Below, in pieces: positions 9,891-20,739 of a DNA stretch of 64,000 bases. Each line of letters opens with the position of its first letter. Positions within the stretch are counted from its first letter, which is position 1. The DNA comes from Candidatus Didemnitutus mandela (GTDB taxonomy: Bacteria > Verrucomicrobiota > Verrucomicrobiia > Opitutales > Opitutaceae): contig NJAL01000007.1 in assembly GCA_002591725.1 (NCBI GenBank), forward strand, positions 100,215 to 164,214, in the 5' to 3' direction. The notes below the pieces were generated by a model. It was not told the origin of the DNA and searched no databases. It worked only from the letters and a program-made list of their open reading frames with translations. Position numbers and translations under genes: made by a program.

Positions 9891-9934
9891 GCGCAATTGT
9901 TTTGCGATCGAACAGGCCGAAACATACGGGACCC

Positions 9935-12050
9935 CCCGGTCTCTCCCGCAAAGCTTTCTTGATGGGGTTTGTTCCCGCTAACCCTCGCCGCGTCTTTTAC
10001 CCGTTCAATCTCTTTTTCTACAAACACCGATATGTGGCTAAGGAAGAAGAACAAGCGGACCGACTTCCGCTTCCAATGTGCCCATCGTGGCTTTTACTTG
10101 CCGATCCGCGCGGCTTGAGCGAGGAGGACGCAAAGAAATTGCATCTCGCAGAGGGAACTAGCTTATTTTCTCTGAGCCGGCATTCTCGCCGTCTCATTAC
10201 AGAACCTAGATGGCCAGTGACGTGGGTCACTGGCCACTAATATAAAGCTAACGGAACGCCCTACCACTGGATCTTCTATCTCGATCTTTATTAATAAAAT
10301 ACGCTGGCTACGACGACTGGTTACCAGCGCGCCAATATATGATCTACTAGAGCTAGCCTCACACCATTTCCGAAATTGCCACGAGAGGTTGTCTTGCCGA
10401 TCTCGCGAAGGGCAAAACGGGAAGCTGCTCAGCTGATAGATAGCCTATCCAAGCTTCCCGTTCGCTTACATCGAAAGATACGTGGACTTTAGAACAGCAG
10501 CCCAAATACGGCGAAATTGTCGCTTTCGCCGGCTTGCTCGCTATGGCCCGGAAGTCCATGCTCAATTTTTACCAGGTACAGAGCCATTGGGTGAGTTAGA
10601 CCAAAAAACCTTACGCTTTTGCTGTCCCAGCCGATCAGCGCGATTCGGATGTTACGTATGAAATGCTAAAAACCTTCAATCTCGCCAAAGTCTAAATCGA
10701 GAAGGCCGACCCGAGTTTTACGGCCGGTGGGGGGAAACCTATCCTACCCTACGGACGGACTCGTGGACCGCGAAAGTTGCCCAGCCTTACGGCGCTTTTA
10801 CCAAGACGATGCTCGAGTGGTAGAATTTCTCCTGGCCTGCGCGCCTTCCTTGGGAGAGTAAGGAAAAATTCCTACGAAACCACCATACAGATATTTTAGA
10901 TGCTTATTAGTGTGTCAATCGATGGAACTAAAAATCCCTTTTCGATGCCACTTCGGGAAAGTTCAAAATCATCGAGCCAGTCGCGTAAAGCATACTGGCG
11001 GCTACGAGCGGGATTTACTTGCTGGAGCTGGAACCGTATAGCGACGCGACTTCGAAGTTTTGGCTGCGCCCCAACCAAAAAGCGAAGCTGCCTACAGTTT
11101 ATACGGCCGAGGCTTTTGAGCCTCGGCGGCCGTTCTTCGTGTCTGCTAACGCTACGACTGTGAAAGTCATGCAAACCGCGGCGCACGATTATGGTTTGGC
11201 GGCCTTTGTTGCCGCCAAGGCGCTGGCCGTTTCCGGAAAAAACGAACCCTTGCCTCCGTGCAGGTCTTTATCGCGCGGCGGACCTGACCCACGGCGGTTC
11301 GTTGATGTGGACGCTCGATCAATATGAGTCGGACTATTACGTGATCAACCCCGACGATTTCAAAGAAAACTTGTCCGATAAATACGATGTGAGTTTTTGC
11401 TCAACGACCTCTCAAAACGATGGGTTCTCGTCAGATTCGATCAAAAGAAAAATGACCACAAAGTAGTGGGGGATGAGGCTGCTGGGATTGGGCGAAATCT
11501 GGTGGGAAAACTCCAGAAATGGGTGAAGGACGGCTCCACCACGCTAGTGGCTGTCTGCACCGTGACCGAAATGGCGCGCGATCTTCTCGATCTGCCGATC
11601 GAAAAAATCTGTCTAACCCCAGCAGTTGCAGTGGCGAAAAAGACGGCGACGATTTCGATCCGCACGCCGACGAAAAATATCGTTCCGTCAACCACCGTGA
11701 CTGGTAACTTGATATGCATCAAAGATTACCTCAAGAGCCTGGCTTCGCTTATGAGTGTCCTACGCGACGAATTTGTCGATCCGACCTCGAAACTTTTCTG
11801 TCCTGGTTAGTTGCTCGAAAACGAGTTCTTCCCGAGCAATCCTGTTTACGTGGTACATGCCGAGGGGATGGTGATCTTTCTTCGTGCAAAATAGATGTTG
11901 TTGCCTATGCCTGTAGCATTTTACGAAGATCGATGCTGCCGCCAAGTATCCGGAGAAAATATTCTCCAAAGCGGCTGGTTTCATCGGCAAAAACTATTAC
12001 CGCAAAGATTAGCCACTGGTCTAACGTCGTGCCTTTATAAATCGGGGAAA
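9935..12050 (+). pseudogene. M14-family zinc carboxypeptidase, large secreted type, degraded
   Basis: About 2.1 kb of fragments follow the architecture of long bacterial M14 peptidases. LADPRGLSEEDAKKLHLAEG (about 10095-10155) matches the stretch before the HxxE zinc motif, which in this frame is damaged. KPYAFAVPADQRDSDVTYEM (about 10608-10665), FTAGGGKP and QPYGAFTKTMLEW (about 10780-10820) match the C-terminal module. SLMWTLDQYESDYYVINPDD (about 11302-11360), KYDVLLLNDLS and STTLVAVCTVTEMARDLLDL (about 11537-11597), and SKLFCPG (about 11790) match the adjoining Rossmann-like region. Every boundary needs a frame change, and the catalytic domain is largely deleted. The peptidase would have been exported; no signal peptide can be traced. 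Confidence 0.6.
10211..10236. repeat. Perfect 10-bp inverted repeat (hairpin)
   Basis: TGGCCAGTGA and TCACTGGCCA flank a 6-base loop (CGTGGG). It lies inside the M14 peptidase relic with no T run after it, so it is not a standard terminator. Confidence 0.7.
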
Positions 12051-14224
12051 ATTATCTTGCAAAATTTTAAGCTTTTTCGGATTATAGCACCGAAGCTCGT
12101 GCTATGACCAAAGATGGTCTTCAATGCTATCTATCACGGGGTGTCAAAGCCTATCTCGCTGAGGAAGTCTAGACGCTCGGGTACAAGGCTCCCGAGCGCT
12201 GCTGCTTCTTGATAAGTTCCGCTGTTTTTTAGTCTCCGTTGGCTTGTAGTTGCCAACGCGCGTTTGCTGGTCGTCATTTTGGGATTGGCTGCGCTGGTGC
12301 CCTGGATGGCGCGTTACTGGCTGGCACGAAGCTGTGGAAGCTTGCCGTGGAAGACGCATATCAAAATTTCTCGCTGCACGCTCGAAACCGCAGCGATCGG
12401 CTTTGCTACAAGTTTGGACCTCCTAGTTGTGCTTTGAGTCGGCGGGCACGGAGGATCGTCGCAACCCTCGTGATATTTCTGCTTATATTTTTGCTCGATG
12501 CCTTCATAGCGAACCGTCTTAGCGTTGGATCTCGGTTGGACGCGATGATTCCCGCGAACAATGCCACTTGCAGCGGCAGTTCGATCGCCGCAGTCTAGCC
12601 GACGATCGGTACGCAGCACGAGGGGATCTTTGCTGCGCTTTATAACAATATATATATTATACCGTGTTTTCCCTCGATCCCGATCCGGGGTGGCGCTACT
12701 GGTTTCCCCCTGCCCCTCCTAGGAGGTCTCGCTAGACTAGACAGTCATAAAAATAGATGCTTTTGGTGCGGCAGCTAACCCGATCTATGATACGGCTTCG
12801 GTCGTTGGAGCAGCGCTGATGCGCAGCCAGGTACTCTGCTATATTGGCGACGATGGTGAAGCTCGCACGTGGATTTGACCGTGTTTAAGTCGTTGTTGAT
12901 CAGATTTTTTCTTCCGGAAAATTTCTCGGGACGCGTGCAGTGGTGGCAAGTTGAGTATTCCATGGTATTTCTTTGAGATATGAGCGTTGTTTGCGGTTGC
13001 GCCGGCATCGGCCCGATCACAGCGTTCACACACTTGCTGCTGGGTCGCAGATGTTCTTCCTAATCGGCCTCGGGTTGAATCCCTACGTGTGGACCGCCGC
13101 CAGCTGGCGTGGCGTGCCCTCGTGCTGGGCGTTGGCTCGTTCGAGGCGATCAACCACGGACGGATTGCTTAAGGCGCGGCTCTTACCCACGCTTATTTTT
13201 CCCTCATCCTTTTTCTCTTATGTCCATAACTAACCTCCCCTGTCCAGCTTTGCGGCATACCGTTCTCCGCCTAATACGACTTTACCGCCGCTGCTAGGCG
13301 TACAACGACAAAGGAACCGCTCAAGTCCCGCAAAACCACGCTCTTGTGTTATCGAAAAGTCCTCCTATGCGCCACTACGCCATATCGTAACGCCGCTCTG
13401 CAAGAGCGACCAGCTTGCCGCGCTTCTTGTGAATGGAAAGCTTGTCGGTGAAGGGTGAAGGCCAGAGCTCGACCGATAGTTTCAAGGTACACGGCATGAC
13501 GGCCGCGATCTCGGTGGTGAAGGAACTCGGTGTGAAAAAGTTGCCGTTCCTTTTTCCGGAAGTGATGATTAGCTTATGTTTTTAAGGCGAGATTTGAGGC
13601 CTATATGTTTCCTCTGTTCTGCAGCTATTCGTGATCGAGTGCCAAGGTCCAAGGCGCGTCCGTTACGTTCATCAACGGCCTTATCACTGATTGCGGCAAC
13701 GAGGTGGCGAAGCGTAAGGAGAGGGAAGACTGGTTCGACGTCTCAATCCTTAAGGAGCCCTATCGCCTCGAAGGGAAAATACGTTTCGGCTACGGATTTT
13801 TTTGGAGCAGATAGCCAGCCTAAAAGTTTTCCCGACGTGGTTCTTTACCTGCCTGGCGAAGGCACCGGCCTCATTGGCATGTGGAATGCTTTTGACAAGA
13901 TAGAAAAACTGGGTTAAATTGATTTGGGGATCCTCGTAGATTTATCTCGGTGCAGACTTCTGGCTGCGCACCTGATTGTGAGCGTTCTGCCAGAAGGCGC
14001 TGATCTTTTACATGTGCACCAAAGATATCTAATTTATTGGTGCCGCGTGCGTTCGTTGCCGAAGCTCGTGTGAATCGCTTGGAGCAAACTGTGACCTTCA
14101 ACATTGGCTCCAATTTGAAATATCTTGAGTGCTTTGTCTATGCTTCCTGGTCGACTTTCTGATTTTATGCTGCTTTTATTGCATCCCGAGGCTTGCTGAT
14201 CGTGGCGTGTAGCGACTACTATCT
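12051..14224 (+). other. Unassigned decayed coding debris
   Basis: Two protein-like zones are visible but not identified. Around 12270-12430 frames read LLVVILGLAALVPWMARYWL and KISRCTLETAAIGFATSLDL, suggesting membrane helices. Around 13400-13915 frames read NGKLVGEGE-, SFKVHGMTAAISVVKELGVK, GLITDCGNEVAKRKEREDWF and LYLPGEGTGLIGMWNAFDKI, clearly the fossil of one conserved protein whose family I do not recognise. The frames change every 60-150 bases. No RNA gene or mobile element is apparent. Confidence 0.35.
12174..12198. repeat. Perfect 8-bp inverted repeat (hairpin)
   Basis: CGCTCGGG and CCCGAGCG flank a 9-base loop just beyond the M14 relic. No T run follows on the plus strand; function unknown. 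Confidence 0.6.
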
Positions 14225-14230
14225 TTGCGT

Positions 14231-16177
14231 ATGCAAAATGACCAGACGATGCGCGAACTTACGGTTCGTAGCGTTATCCTCGGCGGCGTCATCACGCTGC
14301 TTTTTACCGCGGCCAATGTCTACCTCGGACTCAAGGTTGGGCTCACCTTCGCGACGTCGATCCCGGCCGCGGTTATTTCTATGGCGGTGTTGCGGGTTGC
14401 CGGGAATTCAAATATTCTAGAAAATAACATCGTACAGACGATCGCTTCGGCAGCGGGCACGCTGGCTGCGACCATCTTTGTGTTACCTGGCCTGGTCATA
14501 ATCGGATGGTGGCAGGGTTTTCCGTATTGGACGACAGTCGCGGTGTGTGTGTGTGGTGGCATTTTGGGCGTAATGTTTTCGGTGCCGCTGCGGCGCGCAC
14601 TGGTGACTGGTTCCGATCTGCCGTATCCGGAAGGCATGGCGGCAGCCGAAGTGTTAAAGGTCAGTTTTAGCTCGACGGAAGGAAAAGAAGAAAACACCAA
14701 GGGTCTGCGCATGGTCGCCTTCGGATCAGTCATCTCTGCGTGTTATGCATTGCTGGCGTCCATGCGCCTCGCGGTGGCGGAAGTGGCGGTGGCTTTTCGC
14801 GTCGGCAGCGGTGCGACTGCAGGTTCGATGAACTTGTCGCTCGCCCTGATCGGTGTTGGTCACCTGGTCGGTCTTTCGGTCGGTGTGGCGATGTTGCTCG
14901 GTATGTTGATTACGTGGTTTGGCCTTGTTCCGCTCCTAACGTCTATTCATGGCGTGACAGGCAACGTCGGCGCATTCGTCAATTCGACTTTCCGCAGCGA
15001 GGTACGTTTCATTGGTGCGGGTACGATCGGGGTCGCGGCGTTGTGGAGTCTTTTTCAGATTCTTGGTCCCATCGTGAAAGGCATTCGTTCAGCGATTCTG
15101 ACCTCGAGGGCGCGCCAGGCGGGCGTGGCGCTTCAACTGACGGATCGCGATTTACCGATCGGTATCGTGGGCGGCACGATCGTAGCGATGCTGCTGCCGA
15201 TTGCCGGGCTGCTTTGGCATTTTTCTTCGGGGACGGCGATTGCGGTGGATGTCTGGCCAGCCATCTTTTGCATGCTGGCTTACGTGCTTGTGGTTGGCGT
15301 GTTTATCGCTTCGGTGTGCGGCTACATGGCCGGCCTTATCGGCGCCTCGAATAGCCCGGTATCAGGCGTTGGCATTCTTGCGGTTCTCGGCGCGGCTTTG
15401 CTGCTGGCGATCTTTTACGGGCACGGCGTCAGCCCAGATAAAACCGAGGCGCTGATCGCCTATGCGTTGTTTACAACGGGCATCGTGTTTTCCATCGCGA
15501 CAATTTCGAACGATAATTTACAGGACCTTAAGACCGGCCAGCTCGTGGGCGCCACGCCGTGGCGGCAGCAGCTTGCGTTGATTTACGGCGTTATCTTCGG
15601 TTCGCTCGTGATCCCACCGGTTCTCGATTTGCTTAACAAGGCTTTCGGTTTCGCTGGCGTGCCCGGTGCTGGAGCCCATGCTCTTGCGGCTCCCCAGGCA
15701 ACGCTGATTTCAGCGCTTGCGAAGGGCGTGCTTAGTGGCGATATCGACTGGAGCTTGATCGGCTGGGGCGTGTTGCTGGGGATTGCCATGATCGGGCTCG
15801 ATGAAATCATGCGCAAAACCGACAAGATGCGCTTGCCGCCGCTGTGTGTGGGGATGGGGATTTACCTGCCGATGGCGTTGACGTTCTTGATTCCTGTCGG
15901 TGCGGTGGTTGGACATTATTTCGAGCGTTGGGCGGGCCGGCAGTTGCGCGCGGAGTTTGCCAAGCGTATAGGCGTGCTGGCGGCGACGGGCCTGATTGTA
16001 GGCGAGAGTCTGTTTGGTGTTGCGTTCGCCGGTATCGTGGCGGTGGTGGGTAACGACTCGCCGCTGGCGGTAGTGGGCGACAGCTTTGAAAAATTTGGAA
16101 CCGTGATCGGGTTGGCCTTGTTCGCTATCGCGACCACCGCGCTATATTGCTCGGCCAAACGTGCGGCATCGGCCTGA
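14231..16177 (+). CDS. OPT-family oligopeptide transporter
   Basis: A complete frame of 648 residues from ATG 14231 (a TTG two codons earlier is less likely). OPT proteins import short peptides, or metal-chelate conjugates in the YSL branch, by proton-coupled transport. The N-terminus RELTVRSVILGGVITLLFTA then NVYLGLKVGLTFATSIPAAV is diagnostic, as is DLPYPEGMAAAEVLK; about 15-16 hydrophobic helices span the rest, and the length suits bacterial members. It is flanked by decayed DNA on both sides, no partner genes remain and no Shine-Dalgarno is seen. It is the only intact transporter in the window, while APC permease and AmtB are dead. Substrate (peptide versus metal chelate) cannot be told from sequence. 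Confidence 0.93.
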   Translation: MQNDQTMRELTVRSVILGGVITLLFTAANVYLGLKVGLTFATSIPAAVISMAVLRVAGNSNILENNIVQTIASAAGTLAATIFVLPGLVIIGWWQGFPYWTTVAVCVCGGILGVMFSVPLRRALVTGSDLPYPEGMAAAEVLKVSFSSTEGKEENTKGLRMVAFGSVISACYALLASMRLAVAEVAVAFRVGSGATAGSMNLSLALIGVGHLVGLSVGVAMLLGMLITWFGLVPLLTSIHGVTGNVGAFVNSTFRSEVRFIGAGTIGVAALWSLFQILGPIVKGIRSAILTSRARQAGVALQLTDRDLPIGIVGGTIVAMLLPIAGLLWHFSSGTAIAVDVWPAIFCMLAYVLVVGVFIASVCGYMAGLIGASNSPVSGVGILAVLGAALLLAIFYGHGVSPDKTEALIAYALFTTGIVFSIATISNDNLQDLKTGQLVGATPWRQQLALIYGVIFGSLVIPPVLDLLNKAFGFAGVPGAGAHALAAPQATLISALAKGVLSGDIDWSLIGWGVLLGIAMIGLDEIMRKTDKMRLPPLCVGMGIYLPMALTFLIPVGAVVGHYFERWAGRQLRAEFAKRIGVLAATGLIVGESLFGVAFAGIVAVVGNDSPLAVVGDSFEKFGTVIGLALFAIATTALYCSAKRAASA

Positions 16178-16685
16178 GCACTTCGGAAGGGCTGGGAATT
16201 TCTCTGCTGGACCGCCTGGCGGCTCAAGGGGAATCCGCGTTGCGATATCGGTCTTCTCGGTGCGGATGCCCCGATCGTTTACGACATCGGCCGATCTTTC
16301 GGCAGTCGCGGTGCGAGCTTCGTCGAATGCCAGTTTTTCGTCATGATTCGAATTGATGGCGCCGAGCAGTGAACCACCGCCGCTGGGGTGGCTGGCTGTG
16401 TCTGCGGCCTTCCGGCGCACTGGCGTGGAGTTGTCGGCTTTCGCGGCGAGGGGGAAAAGGGAACGAGAGAGTTTCATAGGGAAAGGTGATGCTGCCATCG
16501 ATCGGATGGGATGATGAAGGATGAAGAAGCTATATTGAAACGGTCCTATAACGGTGGCTCCGTGTTTGTTCGGTCTTCGTTAACGCGGCCGGGAGGATTG
16601 TTAGGTCTTCGTAAAGGACGGCGGCGAGTTTGAGGGCGGCGTAGAAGCCGTGCGACTCTGAGTTAAAAAAATACGGCTTCGTTGC
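16178..16685. other. Gene-free stretch after the OPT transporter
   Basis: A 118-codon minus-strand frame (16142-16498) overlaps the transporter end; its text (rich in Ala, Ser, Thr, Arg) resembles no family I know. Otherwise nothing is recognised. Confidence 0.3.
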
Positions 16686-16689
16686 TACA

Positions 16690-17700
16690 AACTGCTAGAG
16701 ATCTGTTGGGGATTGCGAGACCCAGCCCACCGCTGCCTTTGCGGATACGTGCTGTTTCTGGCTTATAAAAGAGTTCTCCGGACCGGGCGAGAATCTCCGC
16801 AGGCACACCAGGATCGTCGTCTTCGATTACGAAATACGCTTGCTTGTTTTTGCGGCGGGTCTAGAATGTAACCGGCGCTGGGCGTTGCGAGCGAGTTTTC
16901 CTACCCAGCACGCGGCCGAGGAGCAGCGCGTCGAGACGGCCCCCCCTCGCGGGCTGGAACATCTTCTACATAACGCGGGTAGACCTACTGTTGCTAAGTC
17001 GACGGTTTGCGGACGCAGCCCCCCGGTGCTGGTAAAGGCGAGAAACCTGCTTACAAGTTTGGCGATCTGTTGCATTTCTTCGCACACGTTCGGGACGGTG
17101 GGGGCTATAGCCCGGCGAGGGATTAGCGTTTGAGCAATTCGACTGCGACCTGTAGGCGCGTAGCGGAGATACCAATTTATTGGCGATGCTGCCAAGAAAT
17201 CGTCTCTGATCGTTCACAAGCATGTCGAACTTCGTCACCACTGCATCGACAACTTCCCCGAGGCGCCAAATTTTCCCGGAGATGCGGGCGTTGGTCCTAG
17301 CTTCAAAATGTTCTTCGGCGAAACTGGCTGGTGGCGTGCGTTGGGCGGTGTAGCTGGCGAGATAGCGAGATATGATCTGCGCAAACTGGAGCCAGAACAG
17401 AGTGGAAATTCCCACCGCGATCGGCTTGGGACACCGGTTCTGAAAGAGAGGCCGAGGAGGCCGGCGAGGAACCAGAACGACGCAATACAAGTGAGCAGGG
17501 TGGAGGGCGGGGGCCGTGTTGCTCTTTTCTAGAATCCCTTGGCTGGGCTGCAGAAGCAGCCCAGCACTAGTAACTGCAGTCGGCGGTACGTACGAAGAAG
17601 CGGCTAGGGTCACCGCCGCCGTTGCATAGCCACAGGGTTTCCCGCTATATATCCCTTCTCGCAGTGGGCGATGGCTGCCGCTCGATCTGGACCGGCATCC
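16690..17700 (-). pseudogene. Sensor histidine kinase (HAMP, HisKA, HATPase), degraded
   Basis: Read right to left, pieces give a membrane segment (about 17460-17400), a HAMP-like EEHFEARTNARISG (about 17310-17270), a dimerisation/phosphoacceptor box VNDQRRFLGSIANKLVSPLR (about 17220-17160), an IAKLVSRFLAFTSTGGLRPQ piece (about 17070-17010) and an ATPase G box DDDPGVPAEILARSGELFYK then GSGGLGLAI (about 16830-16715). The H box of relatives is GSIAHELRSPL; here His has become Asn (CAT-like codon to AAT), so phosphoacceptance is lost even apart from frameshifts. The N box region is missing. A response regulator relic lies upstream on the same strand, consistent with a former two-component pair. 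Confidence 0.8.
17543..17564. repeat. Perfect 9-bp inverted repeat with AGAA loop
   Basis: CTGGGCTGC and GCAGCCCAG are separated by AGAA. It sits inside the kinase relic; no T run follows in either direction. Confidence 0.7.
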
Positions 17701-17704
17701 GTAT

Positions 17705-19240
17705 ACAGGCAGCGGCCAAGAGTGTCGGTGATGACTTGCACGCGATCGCCGAGTGGGCCGAGTTCGAGCGTCTGCCAGCCAGAATCGCTGCGCAGGAGAA
17801 ACTACCCAATGGCGATGACTAGCAGCAGGTTTGCAATGGGAATAAGAAGGGAGACTTTGGCGGGGGGGATTTTTATCGGGGCAGGCGCCTGAAACGTAGT
17901 ATGGAAAGTCATAGGTGAAAAGCTCCAACGTTTACCCGGCTTTATCAAAAATAAACCGTCTTGCAGGTACTTAACGCCGGGAGCTTTCACTTCGGGTCCT
18001 AAGTTCCTATGTTGTACAGCGCCAGTTCCTCGCTCGTTTCGATGTTCGGAACGCGACATCTGGAGCCGTCTCAGTGGCGTCGCCGAGCAATTTAGCTTTG
18101 ACTCAGCCAGTGGCCGCCAGTCTTCCGACGCGGCTTACCATAATCACATCAACCCTATGGTTCTTCGCTGCAAACTAGACCATAACGTGACCATAGAATA
18201 TGGCGACAAGGAACTGTAGCGATGTAGCGAAACTAGCACGCCCAAAAAATCCCCCGTCTTTGGTCGGACTAACGGATGGGGGGCTGCCCACCCATCCACA
18301 GGCCCTATGGCTACTCCGACCTGCTCTATCCCGCCAGCGGGATCAGCTACATAATTTCCGGCTTCGTTAAACGAAACGCTGCCAGTAGGATGTCTTACGG
18401 TACTGGCGACTTCGGCGGTGAACGATTGAGCCAAGTTTCCCGTTTGAGCCGCCAGTGTGCCATGCCGAAGCCAGGCGCCTCTTCCCCTCTCAATACGGGC
18501 TGTCAACGATGGCAAGTTAGAGCGTCGGCGGCTATATCGACTTACGCCATCGGTAACTTTGCGGAGGATTGCAAATGTCTGGGCGACCTCTGAAAAACGA
18601 GGAAAGTAGATTCGGGCTTCAACTGCCAGAATTTCGGTTTATTGCGTTGTGTCCGAATTTTCCGACGGCACCTATGCCTTTTTACCTGCATGGACATGTA
18701 TATGCAACTTGGCATTTCTGGACGTGATCAATAAGGATTATTTCGGCTCTGCTGGAGCTGGGCAGCGATGTCGTCACCTCGATTACGCAAACCGACACAT
18801 ACTATGCTCGGGGCGGGCGGCCACGCTGATACGATCACGTTAGCTTGCACTGCATGGATAATGGCAATGGCGTGCAGGTGTTATGTAACTCTGTCGGTAG
18901 TGCGATGTACAGGTTGAATCTTTGGCTAACAGTTCAGCTTGGACCAAACTGGCGTTTACGGTAGGGAGCGCCGACACCACCGTTGCGTTGTCTTAGATAG
19001 ACAGCGGGAGTACTGCTACCGGTTCTACCAACGATTCCAGTATGACCATAGCCACTTCGAGCGTTACTTATATCGGGCAGCAGCTATGGTGGTGGCTACG
19101 GGGCGCCGAGCGTGGTTTTTCGCTGGATTCGGTTTGACTGGTTGCGACCAGCCTGAAACGGTGTTTGTCTTCCTCTTCTGGTGCCGCTTACATTGCTGGT
19201 GTTGTTAGTAGATAGCTGGCTGAAAGGAGATGGAGCTCGT
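17705..19240. other. Unassigned debris between kinase and regulator relics
   Basis: A minus-strand piece PAKVSLLIPIANLLLVIAIG (about 17870-17810) is hydrophobic and may be the start of the kinase or of another membrane protein. Plus-strand pieces at 18930-19190 (WTKLAFTVGSADTTVALS, STATGSTNDSSMTIATSS) are Ser/Thr-rich and resemble a secreted beta-sandwich protein. Nothing is intact. Confidence 0.3.
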
Positions 19241-19249
19241 TTTTTTGCG

Positions 19250-19840
19250 TTTTCCCGAGCTTTTTTCGCAATGATGAGATGTGGGGGCGTCGATTGAGCT
19301 GGCCGGAACACGTTGTAATTTCGGTCGCGGTATTCGTAGAGCAGCACTTCGCGGCTTTTGATCCAGCTGCGGTTGCGCGCGAGACTCCCAGCTAGTCGAA
19401 TTTCTCCGGTGTCAGGGCGAGTGGCTTGCGCTGAGGTTGATGTGTAACAGATCGACGACAATTCCTTTCGATGGTGGGAGAGCCTTGGTGTGGCTGAGAA
19501 CGTGGTTTGTCCGTGCTCCGCAGCCGGGCGAGCAGTTTGTGGGTAGAGAAGTATTGAACAGATAATCGTTGGCTCCGGTTTCGAGCCCCCCACGATACGA
19601 TCCGGCTCGTCGCCGCGGGCGGCGAGCATAAGTCCCGGCACGGCGCTTTGGGCGCGGATGTGCGGCAATACCTCGAAGGTTTCCAGGCTGAGCAATATCT
19701 ATCCATGGCGAGGACGCTGGCATCCCAGGCTTCGATCCCTGGGGCGATGACTCGCACTGTTCCGGAAGCGCTGCCGCGTTTGGGTACTATGTCAGGGCCG
19801 AGCGACTTGAGGTAGGTGGCGACGACGCACCGAAGATTGT
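19250..19840 (-). pseudogene. OmpR-family response regulator, degraded
   Basis: Frames join to LSLETFEVLPHIRAQSAVPG then MLAARGDEPDRIVGG (about 19695-19580; family: VLxxIRxxSxVPVLMLTARGDExDRIVGLExGADDYLxKPF), followed in another frame by ETGANDYLFNTS and KLLARLRS, the end of the receiver domain. A winged-helix piece reads LAGSLARNRSWIKSREVLLY (about 19405-19345; family: LLxxLARNxGxVxSREVLL). The conserved Asp phosphorylation site cannot be located. At least four frame changes occur. With the kinase relic at 16.7-17.7 kb it probably formed a CpxRA-like pair, now lost. Confidence 0.75.
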
Positions 19841-20029
19841 AGATGCTTTTTTAGATGCTTCCTTCTCGCAACGTCGCGCTCACTGTGCCCCTACATACAT
19901 GAGGCCAGCCCGCTAAACTCGAGGAGGGTCGTTGCGCACTACGACCACGGCGTGCAGCGCACGGCGAATCCCGAGAACGATGAATTGTTTTGGCATGGCG
20001 TTGTCTTTGATTCATTGGCTGCGGAGTGG

Positions 20030-20640
20030 TGGCATGACGATTCTGGAAACGGCTGGCAATATGAGGGGCTCGGCGGTGGGATAATCTCGGTAATCAACCA
20101 GCAGTATGCCCGCGCCCAACTATTGGGAGCGCATTACTATTGTGAATTGCCGACTGTGTTTTGGAACTGCGTGTCTGAAGACGGAAAGAAAATGGCGCTT
20201 TGTTGGTTGAGTATCGACAGCTTCTCGATTTGCGGTCGGCTGATTTCGGTCGACGACAAGCTGCTAGATATCGCGGTTTCACGTGGTGCGATCAGTGCCC
20301 GGTTTTGCGAGCATGAGACTGCCCGGGCCGACAGGGAAACGTTCGTTTCTGAGCCGGAATTCGCTGATGCCCGTGGCGAACAGATAATATTCCTACTGGA
20401 GACAGCGGGCGTGGAACAGTCAGAGCATCTTGCCGGGCGGGACTTTGCCGAGCTTGAGATCGAAGGGCTATCCGCTTTGGGTGAGCGATTGGTAGTGTTT
20501 TGCCCCGAGTGCGATTGCAATGCCTTTGTTGGATTAGACGAATTTACCCTTTGGCGAAAATCAGTCCTTCTAAGTGTAATCTTATCGAGATAAATTTTGC
20601 GGGATAAGAAGGGTGATAACGCTGGCGTGGGGGGTAGCTT
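20030..20640 (-). pseudogene. Cupin-domain protein, degraded
   Basis: On the minus strand, frame pieces read IALGAKHYQSLTQSG and DLKLGKVPPGKM (about 20530-20440), then EYYLFATGISEFRLRNERFP followed by VGPGSLMLAKPGTD (about 20395-20295), the classic cupin beta-strand succession G-x-G-E-F-R-x-G-x-x-x-x-V-x-P-G-D. Two stops lie between and beyond these pieces, and the metal-binding histidines of the first motif are lost to a frameshift. A 213-codon open frame on the opposite strand (19952-20593) overlaps it entirely; I regard that as a chance antisense frame. Ligand and role of the ancestral cupin are unknown. Confidence 0.6.
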
Positions 20641-20739
20641 TGACACGGTAAATGGAGCTATTGTGGGGGATTCCTCCTCGCTATCGGAGTAATAGACCTT
20701 TCATAGTTGGAAAATCTTTCCCGGTGGTTGCAGATCCCA

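Noticed and set aside
16966..17928. 320-codon minus-strand open frame as an intact gene
   Set aside because: Only parts of it are in the kinase frame (e.g. the H-box region); the rest is out-of-frame text, so it is a chance fusion across a frameshifted histidine kinase.
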